This document shows, piece by piece, positions 12,144 to 21,236 of a stretch of DNA of 64,000 nt (the stretch's first letter is position 1; each line of letters begins with the position of its first letter). This DNA comes from Methanobacteriota archaeon (GTDB lineage Archaea; Thermoplasmatota; E2; DHVEG-1). The stretch lies in NCBI GenBank assembly GCA_903877165.1, contig CAIRCU010000009.1, positions 57,708 to 121,707 on the forward strand, read 5' to 3'. The notes beneath the pieces are model-generated. The model searched no databases. It saw only the letters and a program-made list of their open reading frames with translations, and was not told the origin of the DNA. The position numbers and the translations under genes were made by a program.

Positions 12144-13243
12144 GCGACCGTGACCTCGCTACAGAGGTACACATCCTGGATCGCATGCAGCAACCGAATG
12201 CCGTCCTCAAACGGTTTCTGAAACGCCTTCCGACCCGTAATCAACCCGGTGCCGCCCGCACGCTTGTTGATGACCGCGGTGCGCACCCCCTCCGCATAGT
12301 CATCTTTGCCTGACGGCCCACCAGAATTAATTAAACCAATGCGGCCCGCGTAACAGTTCAACACCTGATACCGCGTCAAATCGATCGGATGATCCGAGAC
12401 CAACTCCGTGTACGCCTTCTGGTCCATCTTCCCGTACTTCACCGCACCTTTGTTCAACGCCACGAACCCACCATTATTTGTCGGCAGCTTCTGCTTGATC
12501 AGATCCGCCTCGACCGTCACCCCGAGGTGGTTCGCCTGGCCCGTGAGGTCCGCAGACGCATGGTAATCCTTACCCTCGACCTTGAACGCATCGTTACGCA
12601 GATAACACCATAGGACCGTCGCCAGGCCCAACTCATGCGCATACGAGAACGCCTCGCTGGTCTCCTGGATCTGCCTATCGGATTCCTCGGAGCCGAAGTA
12701 GATTGTGGAGCCGACTGCGGCCGCACCCATCTCCGCCGCCTGCTCGACACCAGCGAACATGATCTGATCGTAGTGATTCGGATACGTCAGCAGCTCATTG
12801 TGATTGAGTTTGAGGATGAACGGGATTTTCGGTGCGTACCTGCGCGCCACCGACCCCAAGACACCTAATGTCGATGCGACCGCGTTGCAGCCGCCCGCTA
12901 TGGCGAGCTTCACGATGTTCTCCGGGTCGAAGTACATGGGGTTCGGCGTGAACGACGCAACAGCCGAATGCTCAATGCCCTGGTCCACCGGTAAGATCGA
13001 CAGATAGCCGGTCCCAGCGAGCCTGCCATGGTTGTAGATTGACTGCAGGTTCACCAGCACCTGGGTCGGCCGGTCCGACTGTAGAAACACTCGGTCCACG
13101 TAATCATAGCCCGGGAGCGTCAACATCTCCTTCTTGACCTTACACGTATGATTCAATAAAGAATCGGCATCGCTTCCAAGGTACTGACGGATCTGCTCAT
13201 AATTGCCTTTCATGCTCACACCAACCTGCTCCAAACGGGACAT
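12140..13243 (-). CDS. Class I fructose-bisphosphate aldolase, archaeal (DhnA) type
   Basis: Cleaves or forms fructose 1,6-bisphosphate in glycolysis and gluconeogenesis. Signatures: [13 protein letters not shown], the [24 protein letters not shown] barrel strand, [12 protein letters not shown] and a phosphate-binding C-terminal region [11 protein letters not shown]. The track ORF begins at GTG 13255, but ATG 13243 ([13 protein letters not shown]) is preferred because GAGAGGTGG sits 5-12 bases before it. Length is about 367. A TATA-like TTTTATCTG lies about 45 bases upstream. Its final 23 codons are duplicated at 10.96 kb. Confidence 0.92.
   Translation of the reverse strand: MSRLEQVGVSMKGNYEQIRQYLGSDADSLLNHTCKVKKEMLTLPGYDYVDRVFLQSDRPTQVLVNLQSIYNHGRLAGTGYLSILPVDQGIEHSAVASFTPNPMYFDPENIVKLAIAGGCNAVASTLGVLGSVARRYAPKIPFILKLNHNELLTYPNHYDQIMFAGVEQAAEMGAAAVGSTIYFGSEESDRQIQETSEAFSYAHELGLATVLWCYLRNDAFKVEGKDYHASADLTGQANHLGVTVEADLIKQKLPTNNGGFVALNKGAVKYGKMDQKAYTELVSDHPIDLTRYQVLNCYAGRIGLINSGGPSGKDDYAEGVRTAVINKRAGGTGLITGRKAFQKPFEDGIRLLHAIQDVYLCSEVTVA
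12141..12209 (+). repeat. Direct repeat, right copy (inside aldolase gene)
   Basis: This copy is the genuine 3' end of the aldolase gene and pairs with 10959-11027. It includes the stop codon TAG used by the upstream secreted-protein gene on the plus strand. Confidence 0.88.
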
Positions 13244-13334
13244 GCGTACTTCCACCTCTCAACAGTGACAATGACAACATAACCGGGTCAGATAAAACTT
13301 TCGACAAAAAAGAAGAAAAAAAGAGGAGAGAAGC

Positions 13335-14312
13335 CTACAGCTTCCCCTCTTTATAGCGCTGACCAAGCTTCTCCAGCATATCCGTCGTCATCGACGCGAG
13401 GTCGTACTTCGGCTTCCAGCCCCACTCCTTGCGAGCTGGCGTGTCATCGATGGACTGCGGCCACGAGTCGGCAATAGCCTGGCGGAAGTCCGGCTTGTAG
13501 TCCACTTTGAAGTCCGGGATGTGCTTCTTGATCTCCGCGGCGAGCTGACCAGCGGAGAAGCTCACGGCCGCGAGGTTGTAGTCGCAGTGATGCTTCAGTT
13601 TCGCGAAATCCGCGTCCATGACATCTAATGTTCCCTTCAGGCAATCCGGCATGTACATCATCGGCAGCGTGGTGTCTTCTCGCAGGAAACAGGTGTACCG
13701 CTTCTTCTTGATCGCCTCATAGAAAATCTCAACAGAATAGTCCGTGGTCCCGCCACCCGGCAGCGTCTCGCTGCTGATGATCCCAGGGTACCGCACGCCG
13801 CGTACATCGAGGCCGAAGCGCTTCACGTAGTAATCACCAAGGAGCTCGCCGGCGACCTTCGTCACGCCGTACATCGTCTTAGGCTTCAGGATCGTCTCAT
13901 TCGGTGTATTGATTCGTGGTGTTTCGGGGCCGAACGCGGCGATGGAACTCGGGACGAACACCCGCGCCATCGCATGCTCCCGCGCGACCTCCAGGCAGTT
14001 GTACAACCCGTTGATGTTGACGTCCCAGGCAAGCAGGGGCTTTTCTTCGCCAACAGCCGAAAGAATCGCGGCCATGTTGTAAATCGTGTCGATTTCGTAG
14101 TCCTTCACGACTTTTTCGATAGTCTCCCGCTTCGCGATGTCGATGAACTCGAACGGCCCTGAGTTCAGCAGGGTCTCGCTAGGCTTCGTCTTCCGCCCGG
14201 TCGCAAGCACGTTGTCGTTGCCGAACTTCTTACGCAACACCATGGTCAGTTCTGAGCCGATCTGTCCGACCGCACCGGTCACTAAAATATGCTTCATCTT
14301 CTTGGTAGCCAT
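13335..14312 (-). CDS. L-threonine 3-dehydrogenase, SDR/epimerase type
   Basis: An NAD-dependent extended short-chain dehydrogenase converting threonine to 2-amino-3-ketobutyrate. The N-terminal Rossmann motif is ILVTGAVGQIGSEL, the catalytic YxxxK is in YGVTKVAGELLG, and substrate-region marks typical of this TDH group are present: GVRYPGIISSETLPGGGTTDYSVE and LREDTTLPMMYMPDC. Length of about 325 is normal. ATG 14312 is chosen over the upstream GTG because AAGGGGTG lies 8 bases before it; MKHILVTG at 14297 is also possible. A T-rich tract follows the stop on the minus strand. The gene is 91 bases upstream of the aldolase but is likely a separate transcript. Confidence 0.92.
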   Translation of the reverse strand: MATKKMKHILVTGAVGQIGSELTMVLRKKFGNDNVLATGRKTKPSETLLNSGPFEFIDIAKRETIEKVVKDYEIDTIYNMAAILSAVGEEKPLLAWDVNINGLYNCLEVAREHAMARVFVPSSIAAFGPETPRINTPNETILKPKTMYGVTKVAGELLGDYYVKRFGLDVRGVRYPGIISSETLPGGGTTDYSVEIFYEAIKKKRYTCFLREDTTLPMMYMPDCLKGTLDVMDADFAKLKHHCDYNLAAVSFSAGQLAAEIKKHIPDFKVDYKPDFRQAIADSWPQSIDDTPARKEWGWKPKYDLASMTTDMLEKLGQRYKEGKL

Positions 14313-14485
14313 ACGGATAAACACCCCTTATTCTTACCAGCCAGTATCAAGATGTGATATAGATATTTTGTGATGAAGAACCCTCCTCACAATCCACTAC
14401 ACAACTCTCATCAGACGATACAGAAGAATCTGCCAGACAGGTAATTTCTTATACATCCATCGTTTCACTGCGACCCAGATGCCAC

Positions 14486-15256
14486 ATGACACCGACACAC
14501 GACACTCCTGAGCACCCAGAGTACGGCAACTGGGTATCAAAGAGAATCATCGCGACCTTCGCTATCATCACCCTGCTCCTTGCGGCAGCCTCCTGGTTCT
14601 GGACCCTCCTTCTCATCCCTGCCCTTGTGACATTCATCATCGCCAGCTACTTCGCCTACGGACGCTACGTCCTCAGCGCGAACGGAGGCGACCTCCAGAC
14701 CAAGGTCCGCACCCTGCTCCTCAACCAAATCCCCTGGGACGGCAACGGCCGCATCCTGGACATCGGCTGCGGCAGCGGCGCGCTTTCCATCGCGCTCGCC
14801 CAGAAATACCCACACGCCACCGTCATCGGTATTGACTCATGGGGGGCCCGATGGGAGTACTCCCAGCAGCTCTGCGAGATGAATGCTAGGCTCGCGGGCG
14901 TACAGGACCGCGTCTCCTTCCAGAAAGCCAGCGCCTCAGCCATCCCCTTTCCTGATGGATCCTTCGACCTCGCCGTCAGCAACCTTGTGTTCCACGAAGT
15001 CCACGATACCAAGGACAAACGGCTTCTCCTCAAAGAAACACTCCGAACTGTGAAGACAGACGGCACGTTCGCCTTCCAAGACCTCTTCCTCCTCAAACGA
15101 GTCTACGGCGACACCGACAACCTCCTGGAAGCAATCCGCAGCTGGGGCATCCAGCAGGTCGAGTTCATCCCGACGCGAGACTCACCGGTCATCCCCCGAA
15201 CGATGAAACCGTGGTTCATACTGGGAACCATCGGCATCATCAAAGGAAAAAAATAA
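14486..15256 (+). CDS. Membrane-anchored class I SAM methyltransferase
   Basis: A 256-residue protein. Residues 18-60 form two membrane helices (FAIITLLLAAASWFW, LIPALVTFIIASYFA), and a Rossmann methyltransferase domain follows: motif I LDIGCGSGALSIAL near 90, VIGIDSWGARWEY, and the post-motif FDLAVSNLVFHEV. The substrate is unknown; a small-molecule or lipid-like substrate at the membrane is possible. TATA-like TTCTTATACATCC lies about 35 bases upstream and the promoter region is shared with the divergent threonine dehydrogenase. Confidence 0.85.
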   Translation: MTPTHDTPEHPEYGNWVSKRIIATFAIITLLLAAASWFWTLLLIPALVTFIIASYFAYGRYVLSANGGDLQTKVRTLLLNQIPWDGNGRILDIGCGSGALSIALAQKYPHATVIGIDSWGARWEYSQQLCEMNARLAGVQDRVSFQKASASAIPFPDGSFDLAVSNLVFHEVHDTKDKRLLLKETLRTVKTDGTFAFQDLFLLKRVYGDTDNLLEAIRSWGIQQVEFIPTRDSPVIPRTMKPWFILGTIGIIKGKK

Positions 15257-15276
15257 CCGGACCCATTTTACCAAGT

Positions 15277-18200
15277 TTATTTTTTCTCTGTCTCAATCAA
15301 GCCTCCGGTGTCCTTTGGAGCACCCGGGGAGATGACGTAGCCGACCCGTTTGCGCCGCCACCGTGCCCACCGGGCCAAGATCAATGGTAGGATGAAAATC
15401 GACGTCATAATCGCATATAAGAGCGTTATCGCGGTGATCAACCCGAACTGCTGTTCCGGTGGGATCGGCGCTAACATCAGGATTCCAAACCCAAAAATCG
15501 AGCTAACCGCTGCGATAGATACGCCGCTGCCAGTCCGAGAGATTGCCTCGATGACCGCCTGATTGATATCCCCGGTCCGGTCCACGACCAGACGGAACCG
15601 CTCTGTGATGTACACGGCGTAGTCAATCCCCACCCCGATCGTGATGCTCGTCACCGTGATCGTCAAGACGTTCAGGGTGTATCCAATGAAGTACATCGTC
15701 CCCAGCACCCAGATCATTGACATAGAGACCGGGATCATCGCCACCAGACCAAGCGTCGGCCGACGGTAGATTACGATCAACATGACAGCCGCGAGAACGA
15801 AACAAATGCCGGTTGAGAGCAACTGGCTTTGCGTCATAGAAACCACAATAAAGTAGGTGATGAGATCTGAGCCGGTGACGGTGGCTGTCGCAGAGCCGTA
15901 GGTGGACACGTCTGCCTTCAAGTCGTCTTGGAGGACTTTGTACTCCACGGTCATGTCTTTGTCAGAGGACATGGAGACGTACACCCTGATGACCGTCGCG
16001 TTGTACTGTCCGTCGTTTCGGTTCAGGACGCTTTGGGCATCCGTACTATAGGCCGTGTTATCATAGAGGTAATTGTAGAAAGCCGCCACATCAGTATCCT
16101 CCTTCGGAAGGCCAGTGCCGGGGTCGACATGGAACACTTCCTTCAGTGATTGGTTATCCGCTAAGGCCTTTTGCATAATGCTGTAGATGTTGGTAGTCTT
16201 GGGATCCCCAGCTGCGGTTGTGGCGATGTAGTGGTCGTCGCGGAGACGATTCTGGGTCTCGGCGATACCTTGGAGGGTGGAGACCGTGGCGACGTTACCT
16301 TCAATTAGGATATAGGACTGATCCTGGCTTGCGAATGGGAACTGCTTCGAAATCGTGGTGAGTTCCTGTAGGGATTTGTTATCCTGCGGGATGAACTGTG
16401 ACTCGCTGAACCCAGTCTTCAGCTGCGTGACGCCCACGAGCATTACTAATGAGACGAGTATGGCGACAAGGAAGACGGCCTTGTCATGACGCAGGAGTAA
16501 GCCGGCGACTTTGCGCAGCTGGGTCTGAATCGACAGGGAGGATTCGCGATACGTGGATTTGTATGGTTTGCTCCGGTCGGCCAGGTACCGCATCGCCATG
16601 AGACACGTCATGGAGATAATGAACGTGTAACTGATGCCAAGAGCGAGGAAGAGCCCGAAGTTACGAATCGGCGGGATGGTAGCGCTGAGGAAGGAGATGA
16701 AGGCGACGAAGGTCGTCGCCCATGCCAGAAAGATCGCGATCCCGACTTCCTTAATCGAGAGGAAGACGGCATCGGCGGCCGAGTTTCCTTTCTCTCGTTC
16801 GATCCGATAATTGAACAAGAGGTTGACGGAGTATTCGACGCCGAGGCCGATGTTCAGCGGCAGGATCGCGACCGCGATGATGTTGAACGGGATGTGTAGC
16901 ATCGCCATGGTGCCGAATAACCAGATCGTGGAGAGCACAAACACCAGAATCGGGTGGACGACATAGGACGGCTTGCGGAAGGCGATGAACAGGATGATGA
17001 CGATGAGGACGAAGATGAGCGGAGCGATGATCGTGTTGGCATCCATGGCGACTTTGTTGATTTCGGTGGAGACTACATCAGGGCCCGTGACGATGACGGA
17101 CAGGATGGGGAACGCGCTGCTGCTGTTGTGGATCACGCCTCTCACTTGTTGCGTCAGCTGATCGACCAGTTCCGTATCGCTCGTGGGTGGGAGGAACACC
17201 AGGATAATCGTGTCCTGCGTGGAGGACGTAGTCTGGTTGGTGCTAGGCAGAAACGACAGGATGTTGGTGTGGAGGTCTGGGAAGAAGGCAGGAAGGAGAG
17301 GGTAAATGACCGGGGAGGTGCCTGTGTCCGGGGTCGTGTCAAGCTGCGTCCATCGGGATTGGAGGTCTGAGGCGGAGAACGTGGGCGGCAGCGTGATGGA
17401 GCTGCTGGTGTTCGTCAGGGTCTGCAGCATGTCGCTAGGGATGCCGAGGCGGGTGAACATCCGGTCGAGGAGCGCGCCGAGGATGCGGCGCTGCTGCAGG
17501 GACGTCACCTTCTTCAGGAGGGTGGTGGTGTTGAAGGTGATGCCGTCGCCGCGTCTGGGGAACAGCAGGGGTGTGTAGGTGCGGGTGCCGGCGGAAAAAT
17601 TGGTGAGTTTCGCGGGCAGTGAGAAGGAGCCGTAGGTGGGGGCGATGCCGTACGTGCCGAGTTCTTGACGGGAGACGGTGACGGTGACGTTGTTGTTGTC
17701 GCGGTCGAAGGAAACGCTGCTGGTGTTCAGCGTGATGGGGAAGGCCATGGTCTGGCCTGGTGGCGTCACCCAGAGATAGGCGGTGGCGGCGTAGGCATGG
17801 CGGGTATCGCGATTCACTCGGAGTGCCCTGAGGTTGCTTGCGAGTCCGTTGCCGTGGATCCAGAGGGGGTTGCGTGGTTCGAGGCGGACGGAGAGCTGGT
17901 AGGATAGGTCGACGCCTGCGCTGGTGAAGTGGTTGACGAAGCCGAGGTACCATTCGACGAGGCGGGTCCGGGGGATCGGCGGCTGTAGGCTGGTGGTGAC
18001 GCTGGAGAGGTTGTAGACCTGGATGGTGGCGGTGAGGGTGTCGTTGGTCTTGGACAGGTAGCAGGATTTGACGTCGAGTGCGTCTGCGCTACGGCCGTGC
18101 CCGAGGCGCGGGTGCGTGTCGACCGCCTCGTTGGGGTCGTTGCTGATGAGGAGGGCGACGGGGTCGGTGGGTGGTGGCGAGAAGAGGTCATGAAGGATGA

Positions 18201-18597
18201 TGGTGAGTTGGTCGTCCGTGCAGTTTTCAACGCTGGCGTTGTATTCCAGCTGGCAGGCGTTGTTGACGAGGTCTGCGACGCCGACCGTGCCGTTAATAAA
18301 GGAGGGTGCCTGGAGGATCTGCGACAGGCGGTACTGCTCGCGGAGGGATTCTGGGGAGAGGATGCCGTGGCTGTCCGTGGTGTTCACATGGAGGAAAAGG
18401 AGGTGCTGGGAGCTTCCGAAGTCGGTCTGGACTCGGGTGTTGGCGACGGTGAGGGGGTCGTCGGGTGCGAAGTCCGAAAAGTTGGTGCGGAACTCCAGGG
18501 TGGGCAAAAAGCTAGCAAGGACCAGGGTGACGACGACGACCGGGGCGATGATGAGCCAGGGCCTCCGGATGACGAGGCGTCCGAGTTGAGTGAGCAT
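15277..18597 (-). CDS. RND-superfamily (MMPL-type) membrane exporter
   Basis: A 1106-residue membrane transporter. It opens with RRPWLIIAPVVVVTLVLASFLP and RTNFSDFAPDDPLTVANT, typical of MMPL/HpnN-type RND proteins. Two large extracytoplasmic loops (roughly 35-520 and 750-900) are separated by two blocks of about five or six helices each, e.g. NIIAVAILPLNIGLGVEYSV and LNVLTITVTSITIGVGIDYA. The first loop is unusually long and sequon-rich. Proteins of this class move lipids or hydrophobic compounds, or assist protein export in the SecDF-like branch. The substrate is not evident. A TATA box (AGATTAATATATT) lies about 80 bases upstream. Confidence 0.92.
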   Translation of the reverse strand: MLTQLGRLVIRRPWLIIAPVVVVTLVLASFLPTLEFRTNFSDFAPDDPLTVANTRVQTDFGSSQHLLFLHVNTTDSHGILSPESLREQYRLSQILQAPSFINGTVGVADLVNNACQLEYNASVENCTDDQLTIILHDLFSPPPTDPVALLISNDPNEAVDTHPRLGHGRSADALDVKSCYLSKTNDTLTATIQVYNLSSVTTSLQPPIPRTRLVEWYLGFVNHFTSAGVDLSYQLSVRLEPRNPLWIHGNGLASNLRALRVNRDTRHAYAATAYLWVTPPGQTMAFPITLNTSSVSFDRDNNNVTVTVSRQELGTYGIAPTYGSFSLPAKLTNFSAGTRTYTPLLFPRRGDGITFNTTTLLKKVTSLQQRRILGALLDRMFTRLGIPSDMLQTLTNTSSSITLPPTFSASDLQSRWTQLDTTPDTGTSPVIYPLLPAFFPDLHTNILSFLPSTNQTTSSTQDTIILVFLPPTSDTELVDQLTQQVRGVIHNSSSAFPILSVIVTGPDVVSTEINKVAMDANTIIAPLIFVLIVIILFIAFRKPSYVVHPILVFVLSTIWLFGTMAMLHIPFNIIAVAILPLNIGLGVEYSVNLLFNYRIEREKGNSAADAVFLSIKEVGIAIFLAWATTFVAFISFLSATIPPIRNFGLFLALGISYTFIISMTCLMAMRYLADRSKPYKSTYRESSLSIQTQLRKVAGLLLRHDKAVFLVAILVSLVMLVGVTQLKTGFSESQFIPQDNKSLQELTTISKQFPFASQDQSYILIEGNVATVSTLQGIAETQNRLRDDHYIATTAAGDPKTTNIYSIMQKALADNQSLKEVFHVDPGTGLPKEDTDVAAFYNYLYDNTAYSTDAQSVLNRNDGQYNATVIRVYVSMSSDKDMTVEYKVLQDDLKADVSTYGSATATVTGSDLITYFIVVSMTQSQLLSTGICFVLAAVMLIVIYRRPTLGLVAMIPVSMSMIWVLGTMYFIGYTLNVLTITVTSITIGVGIDYAVYITERFRLVVDRTGDINQAVIEAISRTGSGVSIAAVSSIFGFGILMLAPIPPEQQFGLITAITLLYAIMTSIFILPLILARWARWRRKRVGYVISPGAPKDTGGLIETEKK

Positions 18598-18735
18598 GCC
18601 GGTCGCAGTCCTATAGTACTGAAGGCCGCGAGAACCGGGGTGTTCACGGGTCTTCCCCTGCTTCTATATTCGTTGTAATATATTAATCTTCTCAGTGGGA
18701 AGAAGGGAAAAAGAGAGGGGTGCGGGCGTGTGGCT

Positions 18736-19455
18736 TTAGACCTGGTCCGCCTGGAAGTGCACGTAGATGGTGCCTTCGTGCAGGCCGGAGAAGTCCGCGG
18801 AGGCCGGGACCTCGATCTCGACTTGGACCCAGACGAAATCCGAGGTGTTCGAAGAGGCGTTCGTCTCGTTGCGCGAGTACCGCACATGGCTCGTCTGATC
18901 CCAGGGAGTGGGGATCGTATGGTTCGTGGGATCCGAGACGTTGCTGCACATATCCGCCGGGTTGCGGTTGCCTGCCGCCAGCGTCCAGGCCGAGGTGTTC
19001 CCCACATGCACGACCGTCCCGTTGTTGTACATCAGGACCGTGGTAGGGTCGTTCGTGGTGGAGTTTGCGTTGGCGTCCCGGTCGCCGTGCAGCCAGATCT
19101 TCATGTAGGTGCAGTTGGGCGCGGAGATGTTGAAGTACGTGATGTTGACCGAGTAGTTCTCCTCGTTGACGATACCGAAGGCAGCGCTGAAGTAGTTCCT
19201 CTGATCCATGGTGAAGTTGCCGAGCGCAAGCTTCAGCGTCACACGCGTGACGTTGGAGCCAGCGACCCGAAGGAGCCGGAGGTTGTCCGTGGAGTTATCC
19301 GAGCCGATGAGCCGGATGTTCGCGTTGGAAGGATGGACGATGGTGAAGTCATAGCCAATCTTGGTAACCGCGAACTGGGTAGCAAGGACCATCGCAGAAA
19401 TCAGCAGGAGAAGGCCGATGAGGAAGAGTCGGGTGTTGACGAAGGAATGACGCAT
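18736..19455 (-). CDS. Secreted or membrane-tethered sequon-rich protein
   Basis: A 239-residue protein with one N-terminal hydrophobic segment (LFLIGLLLLISAMVLATQFA) that is either a signal peptide or an anchor. The rest looks like beta-sandwich sequence, with LRVAGSNVTRVTLKLALGNF and a final SADFSGLHEGTIYVHFQAD. At least twelve N-x-S/T sequons occur in 239 residues, suggesting heavy N-glycosylation. I recognise no family. It has its own TATA box (GCTTTAAATACC) about 35 bases upstream and lies 138 bases upstream of the RND gene on the same strand. A pyrimidine-rich tract between them may terminate its transcript. Confidence 0.7.
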   Translation of the reverse strand: MRHSFVNTRLFLIGLLLLISAMVLATQFAVTKIGYDFTIVHPSNANIRLIGSDNSTDNLRLLRVAGSNVTRVTLKLALGNFTMDQRNYFSAAFGIVNEENYSVNITYFNISAPNCTYMKIWLHGDRDANANSTTNDPTTVLMYNNGTVVHVGNTSAWTLAAGNRNPADMCSNVSDPTNHTIPTPWDQTSHVRYSRNETNASSNTSDFVWVQVEIEVPASADFSGLHEGTIYVHFQADQV

Positions 19456-19546
19456 GGGAGTGACCCATGATAGCCTCTCACATGCTTGGTATTTAAAGCT
19501 AGGCTGACAGAATCACGTACCAGGCAAAACACCATACCACCGATGC

Positions 19547-20452
19547 TTAAGGGACCAACCCGGTCTCCCGCACGAGTTGCGGGATGATCGACTCCCAGAA
19601 CAACGCCGTGATATGGATCCCATGGATGCCCCGTACCTCTCGGAGCGCCTCGATAGTCTCCACCGCAAGCCGGTACCCCTCCTCCGCGGGATCTGCCGCA
19701 TGCACGATCCGTTCGTACACCGCGTCAGGGACGTCGGTGCCCGGCACATGGAACTTCATGCGCTGCGCCATCTTCACCGACTTCAGCGGCGTCACCCCCG
19801 CCAGGATCCGCACCCGACGGTCGAGACCCGCCTCCCGGACACTGTCCAGCCACCGGGTGAACCGCTCCAGGTTGTAGATGCTCTGGGTCTGCACGAACAC
19901 CGCGCCTGCATCCACCTTCTTCTCAAGCCTCATCAGCTGCAGCTCAAGAGGCTCCGCGAACGGGTTCGCCGCCGCGCCCAGACACAACTGCGGGCAGGGG
20001 CCGCTGAGCCGATCCCCGCTCTGAAACACACCCTTCCCCGTCATGTCAGAAATAATGTGTAATAATTGTACTGCATCAACATCGAAGACGCCTTTCGCCT
20101 GTGGATGGTTCCCAAAGCTCGGGGCGTCACCCGTGAGGCAGAGGATGTTGCGCACGCCGAGGGCGGCCGCCCCGAGCACATCGCTTTGCAGCCCGATCCG
20201 GTTCCTATCCCGGCACGTCATCTGCATGATCGGCTCCATGCCCATCTGTAAAAGCAGGATACTGCCGGCCAGACTCGACATCCGTGTGACCGCAGTTTGG
20301 TTATCCGTGATGTTGAATGCGACGCCGGAGCCGCGCAGCAGCTCCGCCTTCTCCCGGATCTTCCCGGGGTTGCAGTCCTTCGGCGGCCCAATCTCCGTGG
20401 TCACCACAAACCGGCCGCTCTCCAGGGCCTCGGCGAGGTTACTGATGGTCAC
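19547..20452 (-). CDS. metF: Methylenetetrahydrofolate reductase, MetF type
   Basis: Reduces 5,10-methylene-THF to 5-methyl-THF with FAD. A TIM barrel with the MetF signatures TTEIGPPKDCN, FNITDNQTAVTRMSS, MQMTCRDRNRIGLQSDVLGAAALGVRNILCLTGD and a late FVQTQSIYNLERF is present. The start is GTG at 20452, inside the last 14 bases of metV, so the two are translationally coupled. The MetF-MetV pairing is characteristic of acetogen and Wood-Ljungdahl bacteria. In an archaeon it points to tetrahydrofolate-linked rather than, or in addition to, methanopterin-linked one-carbon metabolism. Confidence 0.93.
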   Translation of the reverse strand: MTISNLAEALESGRFVVTTEIGPPKDCNPGKIREKAELLRGSGVAFNITDNQTAVTRMSSLAGSILLLQMGMEPIMQMTCRDRNRIGLQSDVLGAAALGVRNILCLTGDAPSFGNHPQAKGVFDVDAVQLLHIISDMTGKGVFQSGDRLSGPCPQLCLGAAANPFAEPLELQLMRLEKKVDAGAVFVQTQSIYNLERFTRWLDSVREAGLDRRVRILAGVTPLKSVKMAQRMKFHVPGTDVPDAVYERIVHAADPAEEGYRLAVETIEALREVRGIHGIHITALFWESIIPQLVRETGLVP

Positions 20453-21086
20453 GGGACACCTTCACCTCTCGGCTCTTGGACCAGTCTTTCGGCGGCTGCA
20501 CGGCCTTCAAGAGATACAGCTGATTCCGCTTCTTCAGGTGTGTATAAATCTGATCCCATACGCAGGGCATTTCTGCGTTGATTTCGCATTTCCCGTTGGC
20601 TGCGCCTCCGCAGGGACCGTTGAGCATCGACTTGGGGCATCGGGCAACGGGGCACAGGCCGCCATACTTATCGATGAGGCAGTCGCCGCAGAGCGAACAC
20701 CGTTTCTCGAATACGCCAGCACGAATCACCTCGCCGATGAACAAGGCATCAGTCCCCCCAACCACCTGTTTCTCCGGATAGAGTTCAGCGACGGTCTGGA
20801 CGCCGTTACCGCAGGCCATCACCAGGATAATCTGGGCGGAATCGACCTGCGCAGCACAGGGTTTGAGCAGCTGTTTTGAGTTCAAGAGATGACACGCTGG
20901 ATCCAAGACAATGGATCCGCTCACCGGGATTTTCTTTGAAGCGAAAAGTGTGGAGAGGGCGGTGATCTCGTCTTTGCCTCCGGTCCCGCAGAGCGTGGCG
21001 CACTCGTTGCATCCGACGAGGAAGACCGGGCCGGACCCAATTTTTTCAAGGATCTCTTGAAGGTCTTTTTGCCGCGTGATAATCAT
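20439..21086 (-). CDS. metV: MetV, zinc/Fe-S partner of methylenetetrahydrofolate reductase
   Basis: A 215-residue partner subunit. Cysteine motifs are GCNECATLCGTGG near the N-terminus, an alpha/beta core, and a C-terminal cluster CSLCGDCLIDKYGGLCPVAR followed by CPKSMLNGPCGG, the family's hallmark. MetV supports electron entry and activity of the MetF reductase in acetogens. A TATA-like GTTTAATTACC sits about 30 bases before the ATG, so the transcript is likely leaderless and divergent from ubiA. Confidence 0.92.
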   Translation of the reverse strand: MIITRQKDLQEILEKIGSGPVFLVGCNECATLCGTGGKDEITALSTLFASKKIPVSGSIVLDPACHLLNSKQLLKPCAAQVDSAQIILVMACGNGVQTVAELYPEKQVVGGTDALFIGEVIRAGVFEKRCSLCGDCLIDKYGGLCPVARCPKSMLNGPCGGAANGKCEINAEMPCVWDQIYTHLKKRNQLYLLKAVQPPKDWSKSREVKVSRDHQ

Positions 21087-21236
21087 TGCAGGAAACCATG
21101 GAGTAGGCGGTAATTAAACATTTGGCATAACCCAAGCGCTATGCACCGAATGAGACGCAGGCCGCCTCAGGTTTCTCGTACTACAACGTCTCTCGATAGT
21201 TTATTTATTGGCTATGGTGTTTCACACACGAAGTTC

